In this document: positions 1 through 8,748 of the stretch, piece after piece
Layout: each line of letters opens with the position of its first letter
Position numbering within the stretch: the first letter of the stretch is position 1
From: Zygnema cylindricum
Lineage: Eukaryota > Streptophyta > Zygnematophyceae > Zygnematales > Zygnemataceae
DNA: 30,102 nt
Reading direction: 5' to 3'
NCBI GenBank assembly: GCA_037447655.1
Contig: JBBHKE010003580.1
Location: 142,875-172,976 of the forward strand
Made by a program: the position numbers and the translations under genes
The notes under the pieces: model-generated
The model's database searches: none
What the model was told of the DNA's origin: nothing
Seen by the model: the letters and a program-made list of their open reading frames with translations, nothing else

Positions 1-180
1 GGGAGAGGGAGAGGGAGAGGGAGAGGGAGAGAGAGAGAGGGAGAGAGAGAAGGAGAGAAGTTGGGGGAAGGGGAGGGAAAGGGGAGGGAGAGGGAGGAGA
101 GGGGGGAGGAAGAGAGGAGGAGAAGGTGGGGAGGAAGAGAGGAAGGGAGGGATGGAAAGCGAAGAGGAAGGAGATTTACG
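1..180. repeat. purine-rich (GGGAGA)n low-complexity tract
   Basis: The plus strand is almost pure G and A, beginning as a (GGGAGA)n array and degrading into irregular AGGGGAGG-type runs. It ends at the first mixed-composition sequence near 170-180. Reading frames here translate only to Gly/Arg/Glu-rich low-complexity peptides and are not genes. The opposite strand is polypyrimidine. Such homopurine tracts can form triplex DNA, but nothing here demonstrates that. Confidence 0.9.
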
Positions 181-295
181 AAGATTTCCAAAATAATTGT
201 CAAAATCCTGAGTTCTGTCAAGATTCACAGGTCAAAGTAATGATGGTTCTTGAAATGTGATGAAGAGCCAGAGGCTTGGAGACCTGTGTACTTGA

Positions 296-695
296 GTCTT
301 CCCCTTCCTCTCCCTTCTCCACACGTCTTCTTCTCCGTTCCTCCACCCTGTCCCCTCCTCTCACTCCCGCACCTTCCCCTCCCTCCCCTTCCCCACCCTC
401 CCCTTCCCCACCCTCCCTCTTTCCCCAGGTCTTGAAGGGACGCTATGAGCGTCTGAAGCGTGTGGCTGCCGAGATTCAATCTGCGACAGGTGTCGCGTCT
501 ATAAGTGTGCTCAGCTGGGGATCCATTCTCTCCCCTACTCCCCCCTCCCTCCCTCCTTCCACTTCCCTTCCCTCCTTCCCTCCCCTCACTCCCCTCCCAT
601 CCCCCTCCCTCTCCCCCTCTCTCCTCTCTCCCCCTCTCTCTCCTCTCTCCCCCTCTCTCTCCCTCTCCCTCTACCTCTCTTCATTGTTGTTATTG
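296..695. repeat. pyrimidine-rich CCCTCCC/CTCTCC tracts
   Basis: Two long pyrimidine tracts (about 296-426 and 525-690) made of CCTCCC, CCTTCC and CTCTCC variants are separated by about 95 bp of ordinary complex sequence. Together with 1-180 this gives a purine-to-pyrimidine strand switch. The overlapping plus-strand frames are Pro/Ser/Leu-rich translations of the repeat and are not believable proteins. If the intervening segment is an exon, the tracts would be pyrimidine-rich intron ends. Confidence 0.85.
429..489 (+). other. possible internal exon of an unknown gene
   Basis: A 61-bp segment of balanced composition sits between two pyrimidine tracts. It is preceded by a strong acceptor-like context (long polypyrimidine run ending CCCCAG) and followed by GT after ACAG, as at a donor. 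One frame reads VLKGRYERLKRVAAEIQSAT, a charged, helix-forming peptide with no stop. I do not recognise the protein. The case rests only on splice-like borders and composition; no neighbouring exon was found, and it could be chance. Confidence 0.25.
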
Positions 696-699
696 AATG

Positions 700-1117
700 T
701 AAACTTTTATAACTGAAATTTCCTCCGCGAGATTGAGCTTCGGTTGTTGAATTGGAGCTTGTATAACTGAATTTGAAATGATATAGAACTCTCTTTTTTG
801 TAGTAAATACAGTTTGTGAATCTACATAGTCACAACAAACAAATGGAAGGATTTTATTCAAAAGAGATAACCAAATCTTGTTTTTTTTCTCATTTCAGCC
901 ACGTCGATTTCTTTTTCAGAATCGTTCACCCATTTTTTCATTATTTTTATCTTCTAAATTGATTAGCTAACGGTGAAACCTTTTACTTGATATACATCTA
1001 CACCCCTTCATAATAACCATATATCTATGTCCTCGATGAAGTAAGAAAGATGGCTCAACAGAAGATCCATGTACTTAAGATTATGTATTAAACACCTTCG
1101 CAATAATCTGAACTCCT
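700..1117. other. AT-rich intergenic sequence, nothing recognised
   Basis: This is AT-rich DNA without a coding frame, tandem repeat or RNA-like fold that I can support. The overlapping short frames just downstream (1118-1416) include one hydrophobic segment but have no recognisable domain and no coding-like context, so I treat them as chance. Confidence 0.5.
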
Positions 1118-1339
1118 TTGCATTTGCTGATTAAAACGTGGGTGAATGGACAATGCAGGGCAACGGCAATCTTTTCCCTCGGTTGTCTTTTTGCCGCGTT
1201 TTTGCTTTATCTTCTTCCGGCCCAACTGCTGCTTGTGATTGGTGGATGGTGGGCTATGAGGCACCCTTCTCTCAGGACTCCAACACCTCCGGCTCCCGCA
1301 AACTTTATAGATCGCCTGCCTTCATTGGCAGACTGTGTA

Positions 1340-1547
1340 TACTAAAAAAACTCATCTTTTGTGGGAAAGACATCAAATCATGTTTCCTACTGAAACAACT
1401 CATTTTTCCTACTTAAAAAATGCATCTTTCTTAGGAGAGATATTAAACCCTTTATCGTACTAAAAGAACTCATGTTTCTTGCTAAAAGAACTTATCTTTC
1501 CTGTTTAAAAACTCCATCTTTTCTTTTTGGAAAAATATCAAATCGGA
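1340..1547 (+). repeat. composite minisatellite with 22-bp and 48-bp units
   Basis: Six degenerate units begin with variants of TACTAAAAGAACTCATCTTT. Three are short (about 22 bp). Three carry an extra ~26-bp extension resembling GGGAAAGACATCAAATC before the next unit begins. By eye the order is long, short, long, short, short, long. The units differ by several substitutions each, so the array is old. It is not part of any element that I can delimit. Confidence 0.7.
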
Positions 1548-2655
1548 CAAGCCCTATAGGGAAGGGAACCTATAGCTAGTAGATTGAAGGAAGATGCAAG
1601 TTTTAAAGGTCTTTAAGGACGTCGTTAGTTGGTTCATCTAGTTGATTATTAGTCGAAATTGAATGATTAAGGGTTTAGGTTAGTTTATATTTATGTCAAA
1701 TAAACTGTAAACTCGAAGAGGTGTAGCTTGTGTTTCCAAATGTCGGTTAGGAGAAAGCAAAACCACTACTCTAGGTAATTCTGTGAATATTACTTGTTTA
1801 TTGCCGGTGAGTTTAGAAGTCAAAAGGGGGACGAGGAAAAGAAGGTTTTGACCAAGAGGTTTTGAGGAAATTCTGAGGTTTTCAGGTTTTGAGGGTTTTG
1901 GGGTTTTTGAGGTTTTCGAGTTAAAATTGTGGATATTCATTAATATGGGTCGTAAAGGTGCTGTACACGCCGAAGGTCGGCAAAGAACCATTTAAATTGT
2001 ACTTTTTTAAGTAATAAGGGACTTGATATTTTATATTTTGTTGAGTGTTGATTGATTTTCTCGAAATAGGGGACTTCAATTCCGTTGTTGCAGTCCAATT
2101 TTGTTGTAAAAATTGGGTTGTTTGTTTCACTTGAAAGTCTCAAGTATTGAAAGGAATTGGGAAATAGCAAATCGTTTCTTGGGTTGAAGTTTTTTCTTAA
2201 TCCATTTGCGTTCTGTGAGAAAACCCTCGTACTCAGTTTTGTCTTTTATGGGGAGGTGGGAGATTCAATTGTACTTGTATACCAGACAATCGAATGCAAG
2301 TTTCAAGTTCTATAGAAACATGATTTGCCGGTTTTAATATCTCTTACCAGTTTGAATTGTCACAAAAACGTGTAAATTCTAACAACAGGATTTTGATTTG
2401 ATTCTGGGGAAGTTGTAAAATTTCGTAAAACGGGTCTTGCAATTGTTGATGCATGTTCTTGTGTCAGCAATATTGTGCATGCAAAAAGTGATTCCCTAAT
2501 ATTATATAACCAATTGAGTGGTCATATACAAAACCTGCTAAATACTGAACTGCAGGCGACCAGACAAGCTGTTAATAAACTAAGTGCAATTGTCTCGCAA
2601 ACATCGTCGTTGAAACCCGGATTTACATTGCTAACTACACTGTTAAATAAAAGTG
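1548..2655. other. AT-rich intergenic sequence without a supported gene
   Basis: No protein domain is recognisable on either strand. A plus frame at 2475-2705 and minus frames at 1680-2170 are short, unfamiliar and AT-driven. A 10-bp palindrome (CCCTATAGGG) lies near 1551. A G/T-rich patch inside this stretch is listed separately. Confidence 0.5.
1855..1921 (+). repeat. degenerate GGTTTTGAGG repeat
   Basis: This is an irregular G/T-rich run of about seven TTTTGAGG/TTTTGGGG-like units of 8-12 bp. The spacing is uneven and the motif is not a plant telomere repeat. It produces a Lys/Pro/Ser-rich translation on the minus strand that should not be taken for a protein. Confidence 0.6.
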
Positions 2656-2804
2656 TTCGCCACTTAAAACATATTTCTTTCCGTGCACACTTGTCGGATT
2701 GTTGATCCAATGCTGGCTATTGGAAGGCAGGATCCTCACCTGCCTCCTCTCCGATTGACTATCCGACAAGTGTGCACGGAGAAAAGATGTTTTAAGTGGC
2801 GAAA
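2656..2804. repeat. long foldback (MITE-like inverted repeat)
   Basis: The left arm at 2656-2699 (TTCGCCACTTAAAAC through CACTTGTCGGAT) matches the reverse complement of 2761-2804 with only a few mismatches, giving ~42-bp arms about 61 bp apart. The spacer holds two further perfect small stems, 2707-2711 with 2719-2723 (CCAAT/ATTGG) and 2726-2731 with 2739-2744 (GGCAGG/CCTGCC). The structure suits a small non-autonomous DNA transposon or a transcribed long hairpin. I cannot find a convincing target duplication, so the superfamily is unassigned. Confidence 0.75.
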
Positions 2805-3029
2805 AAAACGTAAACACTAATAACGATGAGCGGTGTAGTAACCACAGTTCCAGGAGCAGCATGAAATGTACCGTTAGTAATTCTTGTCATCTTTCGGCTC
2901 AGTTTTTGTCGTTTGCTTTTTCGATTTGCTACAGAGCTTTCACTTAACTCATGTTCATTTTTGCACTGTGGGTAACCATACTAATTAGTAATTGCTTCAC
3001 ATTAAAAAGTGTATGCAGGATAAATTAAA

Positions 3030-3245
3030 AAGCATGATGGTAAACCATCTGAGTCTGGGGGTACAAAAGGGGGGGCATGGCCAAAACTGAAAAGCTAAAA
3101 TAAAAAACAAAAGAGGGACGAGAACACAAAGGAAAAAGGAAGCAACAACAAGGAAAATAAAAGCACCCTAACTCAAAATGAAAAACACGGCAACTCACAA
3201 AACCAAAACTACAACCACAACCCCAACCCCAACTCAGTCAAATAT
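3030..3245 (-). other. LINE 3' non-coding tail
   Basis: Downstream of the stop on the minus strand is a G-rich patch (GTTGGGGTTGGGGTTGTGG, plus-strand 3213-3235), then T-rich sequence and a run of C (CCCCCCC) with TTTTGTACCCCC near 3060. The composition is strand-asymmetric as in LINE 3' UTRs. The true element end is uncertain. Confidence 0.5.
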
Positions 3246-3733
3246 CTACGAAAAACAACCCCGTAAGTTCCCCCAGCCCGGAGGAGCACGTTGAGGGAGT
3301 TCTGGAACACGGCGACGATCCATAATCGCAACAGCCGATCGGAGGAGAATAGAAGCATGCACTCGTTGTAAAGCCGCTAATAAGCGTTGACGATAAAAAG
3401 AAGTAAGGACAAAAGGAGGAGGGCTCCCAGATCCTCGGCGCTCGAAAGCACGTCGAGCACAAGTACGCAGAAACTCTTCCAGTGCAACACCAAAACAACC
3501 AAAGATCTCAACCGCCTTCCGAATAAAGTCATCCATATGGTCCTCGTGGGCATAATCACGCTCCTTTGCCTTAGCAGCATCACGAGTTCCCACGCTAACA
3601 TATCGAGTCGCTTGACCAACAACTGTAGTTGAAGTAGGGTTCGCCAGAACAATATCACCGAAGATACGACGGGCACCATCAAGGAAAACAACATCGATCC
3701 GACGCTTGGGAATAATATGAGAAACCTCTCGAC
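3246..3733 (-). pseudogene. LINE C-terminal endonuclease-like region
   Basis: This segment resumes the LINE frame on the other side of the MITE. It contains RRIDVVFLDGARRIFGDIVL, an R-x-D...D pattern like the catalytic strand pair of PD-(D/E)xK nucleases. It continues with EIFGCFGVALEEFLRTCARR and SFYRQRLLAALQRVHASI, typical of the end of this LINE family's protein. A stop ends it at 3246. The codons at the MITE junction are in the same frame as those at 4607, so without the insertion and one copy of the 8-bp duplication the frame would be continuous. The nuclease assignment is inference. Confidence 0.75.
3726..3733. repeat. 8-bp target site duplication, left copy
   Basis: CTCTCGAC immediately left of the MITE's left TIR. 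The identical octamer lies at 4599-4606 immediately right of the right TIR. The duplicated bases belong to the LINE coding sequence. Confidence 0.93.
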
Positions 3734-3754
3734 TAGTGTTGGGTATCGAGGACC

Positions 3755-3898
3755 CATTGCCGATATTCGACATATATCGAATTTCAGGTACCCGATATTC
3801 GATATATCGCTTCGATATATCGCTTCGATATATCGAATTTCAAATTATCGCGATATATCGCCGACATATCGCCGATATATCGTATCGTCGATATATCT
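3755..3898. repeat. MITE subterminal ATATCG motif cluster, left
   Basis: This is a dense cluster of CGATATATCG, CGATATTCG and CGCGATATATCG variants in both orientations, within 165 bp of the left end. hAT transposases bind short motifs repeated in subterminal regions, so this is the likely binding array. That function is inferred from the superfamily. Confidence 0.75.
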
Positions 3899-4464
3899 AA
3901 GCTAAAAAAAAAAATGAAAAAAAAATTCCCAGAGGTTTTCAAAGCCTCATGACTTCGGACAAAGTGATTGTAAAATCTTTGCCGGAAAGAAATACGGTTT
4001 TTTCCTGAAAGTCAGCGGAGTGAAGAGATCTCTGAGGTACATTGACAAGGTACACTTGTGAAGTACACGTACGTCAAACGCAAGTACGATTTTCCATACG
4101 AAAAAGGTCAGTTTCTAGATGTTTGATGATTTTTGAGATTTGATAGTCAGCTTACGTGGAACCATTCATATCAAAACACGTATGTAAAACCTATTTAGAA
4201 ACGATACGCGATGTACCCGATGCTTCTGTAATACATAAATTTTGCTGTCCGTACTATTACAGAAACCTCCTCGTGTAACCATACCCCAAATAATTAATCA
4301 TTAGAATTTCAAAATTAGTACTTTTTTGTCGGTTACATTTTGCGGCGTCTACCTTTAAGTCACGGAACGAAAATCACGGCGTACGTGGCATATTAGACAA
4401 TTTGACTTTTTCGCAAAAATAACATATTATATAAAAAAAATAAAAATATTAAATTTAAAAAATA

Positions 4465-4578
4465 CTATATATCGCGATATATATCGCAATAATTTATGTT
4501 GGTCGCGGTACGATATATCGAGGATTCTCCTCGATCGATATTCGATATATCGAATATCGAGATTATCGCTATATGAAT
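4465..4578. repeat. MITE subterminal ATATCG cluster, right, with 26-bp palindrome
   Basis: This is the counterpart of the left cluster. It includes a perfect 26-bp palindrome at 4535-4560 centred on CGATATATCG (half-site TCGATATTCGATA). Further ATATATCGCGATATA-type units lie at 4465-4490. The symmetry with the left cluster supports transposase-binding subterminal repeats. Confidence 0.75.
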
Positions 4579-4598
4579 TTACCCGATACCCAACACTA

Positions 4599-4606
4599 CT
4601 CTCGAC
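4599..4606. repeat. 8-bp target site duplication, right copy
   Basis: CTCTCGAC immediately right of the MITE, identical to 3726-3733. The exact match suggests little substitution since insertion, although eight bases give limited dating power. Confidence 0.93.
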
Positions 4607-5479
4607 GCACAGAAAAACCACCTTCCGAAGCGATGGTCGCAACGGTGTCGCGAATAGTGTTGTGCGCCAGGATCAAATCTTCCCCATAGGAGCAACGAAG
4701 CAAGTGGACACCATCAGGCCCCAAAACACGACCACATACACAAATACGAGACCCAAGTAAAAGAGAATGGGGGAGGCCAAGGCAAAATCGGAGGGCGGTG
4801 GTGAATTGAGCAAGTGAAAATCGAAGAGTGGACAAAATCAGTGTGGCGAAAAGCCAAGACCCAGAACCAAGTACACCACAAGAGAGAAGACGGGCACGCG
4901 AAGAATCGGAGGGAAGAGCCTTGAGAATCTCAGATTTAATAGCGGCGACAACCCGATCAGAAATCGATGTGGAGAAAATTGGCACGTCCACTAGGGCATG
5001 GGGAGGAAGAGAACATGACGCGTCCAATAGAGATCGCTGGAAATCGAGCACACCGCCCGAAACTCGAGGAATAACAGTGGGCTAGAACAGGGGTGTCCCC
5101 AACCAAGAAACGGGAAACAAGAGTAGAGGCAATCAGACACCAACTTCCCAAATAGGCAGCGGGAGCAGCACGAGCAGTCGATAATAGACCCAACCCCCTA
5201 TTAGAGACAGGGAGGGATGCCTGATTGCGTGCCAATGGCCCAGTCTCGCGATCAAATGCCCCACAACCTAATATAGTGTGGGGGACATCCATGAGGCGAT
5301 CGTCAAATGTCGAGAGAGAGGAGACAAATGTCGAGGTGGCAGGGGAAGTACGTGTAAGGTAAGAAGGGCGGTGAGAAAAACACCTAGTTAACATAGCAAA
5401 AGCAACTTGGGGATCGGGAAGGTGAGGAAGGTCATCCACTTGGGCCAGATTTGTCTGTAAAGCATCATGAAGGAATTAG
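4599..5479 (-). pseudogene. LINE middle region and CCHC-like motif
   Basis: Two frames continue the LINE polyprotein: DDLPHLPDPQVAFAMLTRCF onwards (5439 to about 4960), then a shifted frame from about 5050 to 4607. The second contains CVCGRVLGPDGVHLLRC, a C-x-C...H-x3-C arrangement followed by AHNTIRDTV, which I compare with the CCHC and RHN-like motifs before the restriction-like endonuclease of R2-type elements. The frame then runs into the MITE insertion at 4598, where the reading frame is lost. The protein family is clear from the overall match; the fold assignment is inferred. Confidence 0.7.
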
Positions 5480-5613
5480 GTCACAAAAGCATCCCAACAA
5501 AGGGGGCAACTAAGCACATGGATGCCATCAGAGGGAGAAGGAGTTTGAAAACCAAGAGGGGGAGTGAACCAATGTGGAATACCCTGAGGAGACAAAATAA
5601 CACACTTCGACGA

Positions 5614-6336
5614 CTAGACTGAGAGGTTAAGTTTAGCTAAATGATTTTTGAAAAAATCATATGCCAACACAACTTGTCCTCTGGGCCCAATAATGTGTGT
5701 ATCATCTAAGATCGAAGGGAAAAGGCAAGAAGGGAAGGCGGTTGCGGAGGCACGAAGGGCCCGGCAATGGGCGAGGGCGAAAAAAGGTCCGCCGAGAGGG
5801 TCACATTGGCGAGTGCCAGTAATAGAGGAGAGAGGAATGAAGTCACCATCAGCCGGGAAGGAAAGGGTGTTTGTCAAAGAATACAAAACCCTCTTAGAAG
5901 GGAATAATTGGACAATCGGAGATGGAGCCGCCATAAGCTCTGAAAAAATCACGTTCCGATCCACAGTATTAAAGGCATTGGAAACATCGACCTGATGGAC
6001 CAACCAATCCGGATGTACATCCAACAAAGCTCGAATCCCATGGACCACGGCCTTACAACCCCCTCTCGTGGCCACTCCAAACTGATGAGGAGAGAAATAA
6101 TCATGGAAAGCCGGTTGGAGCTGCACGAGCCACAGATCTATATAAAACCTCTCCCACAGCAATAAGGCAAATCCCAACATTAGGTTTGGCGACTGCCACA
6201 AGGCGGGAAGCCGTGAGAAGATCACAAATCCGAGGAAGAACACCCCCACTATAAATAAGGGAACATAATCGAAAAAACACATCGAACCCCCGGGCATCTG
6301 ATTCAGGGGGGAAAACATCACGAAACAACTCATACA
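5614..6336 (-). pseudogene. LINE reverse transcriptase domain, frame-broken
   Basis: Recognisable RT motifs in order: a finger motif around LVAVAKPN with IAVGEVLYR, then HQFGVATRGGCKAVVHGI, motif A VHQVDVSNAFNTVDR with its Asp, motif B TRQCDPLGG and motif C LDDTHIIGP. The Asp pair of motif C is kept. The family usually has Gly where this copy has Cys in motif B. The frame changes at about 6110-6140 between the first motif and the rest, and a stop follows LNLSV at 5614. The enzyme would copy element RNA at a nicked chromosomal target, but this copy cannot encode it. Confidence 0.85.
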
Positions 6337-6995
6337 TGTTGTTCTACGACCACCGATGCAGGTGGAGGAGCAGCAGTAGTGGTAGAAGTAGACATGATAC
6401 ACTCTCAGAAGCTATCAAGAATTCTATCAAACAGTTGATTTCAAGTGCTCACCAAATCTTATACAAGAATCTAAACCTCACAAAACTCTATCTGAATATA
6501 GAGTAGCATAAACAATGACAACTCCCAAAGTTTCAGCTCAATTGACTTAACAACACTCAAGATATATTACTCAGAAGTTTCCTAAAAACTGTGTGCAGTT
6601 TACTACTTGAAGTCTGGATACATAATGTGTTCTGAGTCCTAGGTTTTATACTTGTGTTGTACCGGCGATACTAGTGTACGTGAGAGGTACGTCAAGCTAC
6701 CAAAATAATAGTAATCTGTCGAGCTACCACTAAGCTACCACTAAGCTACCACTGAGCTACCCACTAAGTTGAGGTCCGTTGACTTGATTCATATGAATCG
6801 CAGCTGCGTTGTCCCGTACGGATCATATCCAAAGTAACCGCAACTGTCTGTGTCGCAGCTGTGCTGCTCTGTCTGCATAGCAGTTGCATTAACCTGTAGT
6901 GTACTCAAGTGATGACGCATATCCTTAAACTATAAATTACTACCTTTCTACCGTTCTACTAATATACCGAGACTTAAAGCTTTCCAAAATCAACA
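6337..6995 (-). repeat. copia A 3' LTR
   Basis: This 659-bp copy matches 11309-12051 from TGTT to AACA. It is shorter mainly because it lacks part of the GCAGCTGCGTTGTC-type repeats present in the other LTR. Near 6717-6762 it holds three to four tandem AAGCTACCACT units. It still carries the start codon and first gag codons (MSTSTTTAAPP) that also lie in the 5' LTR. Confidence 0.88.
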
Positions 6996-7006
6996 CTCCC
7001 CTAAAG
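6996..7006 (-). promoter_or_regulatory. copia A polypurine tract
   Basis: On the minus strand CTTTAGGGGAG lies directly against the 3' LTR start TGTTGATT. This is the expected plus-strand primer position. Element C has the similar AATTAAGGGGTG at the same place. Confidence 0.75.
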
Positions 7007-7183
7007 CTTTAGACTCAGTGTATCAGCGTTGTTGCGATGTAGCACTTAGTGCATCATTGCAGCATAGCAGCGCAGCCATAGCAGTGTAACATGGCAACAT
7101 AGCACTGCTGCAACCAAACTAATCACTTGGGTCCACTACATCCTTATTCTGGGCTATCGCTGTATTGCAGTGGAGCAACTCAC

Positions 7184-8700
7184 CTATTCACCCAATCCTA
7201 CTGCATTCCTACAATAGTTTAGCTTAGGAGCAGGAAGAGCTTTAGTGAGCATATCAGTAACCATTCTTACGTTTGGCAGATAGCATAATTTGATCACCCT
7301 AGAGAACACTTTTTCTCTTACAAAGTGTAATCGTACATCCATGTGCTTACTCTTGAAGTGGTGACTCGGGTTAGAGGCAATGGCAACGCCAGCCTGGTTA
7401 TCACACGAGATCACCGATGGCCCAACATGCATGTATCCTAGTTCTTGTAAAATAGATTTTACCCATAAGATTCTTTGAGAGCCCAGCTTGCTACCATATA
7501 TTCTGACTCAATTGTCAACGGCGCTGTAACCTTTTGAAGTTTGCTGCTCGAGCAGCACGTTCCGTTCCCAATCTGCAAAACGAATCCCGTGATGGATTTT
7601 CGGCTTTGCATGTCGCCATAGCTTGCATCACTCCACGTTTGCAACTTAACTTCTCCTCCACCTAGCGTGAGTTTGAGGTCTTCTACTCCTGCCAGATATC
7701 TTAATACTCTCCTTGCTGCATCAAAATCAGATTTTCTCGGATTCTCTAGACTCCTGCTCAGTATCCCGACTGCTGTAGCAATGTCAGGACGGGTACAGTT
7801 CATGAAATATATTAAGCTTCCTACTATTTTTCTGTAAGGTATTTGTGTCATAGAATCATTCTCCTCTGAATCTGAATACTCGCTAACAATGACACTTGGT
7901 TCTGTCTCTTCTCCCTCTATCTTCTGCCGAAATTCCATTAGAGTTAGAGATCCTTTTGCCCCCCGCATTCCATACTCCTCTAACATGTTTCCAATATCCT
8001 CTTTTTGAGTCAATTTTAATATTTTCTTATTTTTGGCTCTCTCTACCTAGATTCCTAGAAAATACTTTGCCTCATTGAGGTCTTTCATCTCGAACCGTGA
8101 GTTTAGAGCAGTTTTGATTTTGTTAACTTCAGCCATTGATTTGCTAATTAATAGTAAATCATCTACATACACCCCTATGTACACTATTCATTTTCACCCT
8201 TGAGAACGTAGACAAATTGATAAGAACTTATCTTTTGAAATCCTAGACTGGTCAAGAATTCATCAAGCTTCAGATTCCATTGCCTAGGGGATGTTTTAGG
8301 CCGTACAAAGATTTTCGCAACTTGCATACTAAGTGCTTTTTTCTTAATCCTGCATTCTTTTCAGGCTACTGCATGTAAATGGTCTCTTCTAGCTCTCCAT
8401 GCAAAAAGGCCGTCTTTACATCCAACTGATGAATTTCCATATCTTCTATAGCAGCTAGGGACACCAAAATCCTAACGGTCGGAAATCCTACAACCGGAGA
8501 AAATGTTTCCTCAAAATCGATTCTTTCCTTTTGATTATACCCATTTGCCACAAGTCTGGCCTTATAGCGTTCAATGGTCTTATCGGGATTTAACTTCACC
8601 TTGAATACCCATTTGCTGCTTATCGCCTTTCGGTCTGGAGGAAGTTCCACAAGCTCCTATGTTCGGGCCTCCATGATCGACTTCATTTCGTCGTTTGCTA
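7184..8700 (-). pseudogene. copia A reverse transcriptase and RNase H
   Basis: RT begins around [20 protein letters not shown] and continues through [14 protein letters not shown] and [17 protein letters not shown] (8650-8366). It then breaks through several frames; YVDDLLLIS is visible at about 8169-8140. From 8013 the frame reads IPYRKIVGSLIYFMNCTRPD, WSDASYGD, an IESEYM Glu motif and, after another break, SCDNQAGVAI and KHMDVRLHFVREKV to 7184. The RNase H acidic residues are therefore traceable. It copied element RNA into DNA and removed the template, but there are too many frame breaks for activity. Confidence 0.9.
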
Positions 8701-8748
8701 GCTGGATCCAGTGATTTCACTCTGGTAATGAGAAGGCCTCTTGGATGG

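Larger units (their letters stand above)
3734..4598. mobile_element. 865-bp hAT-type MITE inserted in the LINE
   Basis: The ends are perfect 15-bp terminal inverted repeats, TAGTGTTGGGTATCG at 3734-3748 and its complement at 4584-4598. They are flanked by an exact 8-bp duplication CTCTCGAC (3726-3733 and 4599-4606). Eight-bp duplications and TA-G-N-G-starting ends are hallmarks of the hAT superfamily. The interior has no transposase frame, so the element is non-autonomous and would have been moved in trans. Both subterminal regions are packed with ATATCG motifs. The insertion splits the LINE coding frame, so the LINE is older than the MITE. Confidence 0.93.
3030..6336 (-). mobile_element. 5'-truncated non-LTR retrotransposon (LINE-like)
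   Basis: Minus-strand pieces give, in order, reverse transcriptase (6336-5614), a middle region (5479 to about 4960), a CCHC-like motif (about 4760-4700) and an endonuclease-like C-terminus ending at 3246. A non-coding 3' tail then runs to about 3030. The 5' end is lost exactly where copia element A begins. Several stops and frame changes show it is dead, and a hAT-type MITE interrupts it. The 3' border is approximate; I found no clear poly(A) or target duplication. The CCHC plus PD-D-like C-terminus suggests the restriction-like-endonuclease class rather than the APE class; that is inference. Confidence 0.8.

Noticed and set aside
225-861. Several open frames across the purine/pyrimidine tracts
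   Set aside because: Their translations are Gly/Arg- or Pro/Ser-rich readings of simple repeats on either strand; only the 61-bp complex segment deserves mention.
1118-1416. Two overlapping small plus-strand frames, one with a hydrophobic segment
   Set aside because: No recognisable domain, no supporting context, and the two frames overlap in AT-rich intergenic DNA.
1855-1921. GGTTTTGAGG run considered as telomere-like sequence
   Set aside because: Spacing is irregular and the unit does not match TTTAGGG; a lone GGGTTTAGG near 1671 is not an array.
6337-6995. Left copy of LTR A considered as a solo LTR or separate insertion
   Set aside because: The polypurine tract and RNase H end of element A abut it directly in the correct orientation, so it is the 3' LTR of A.
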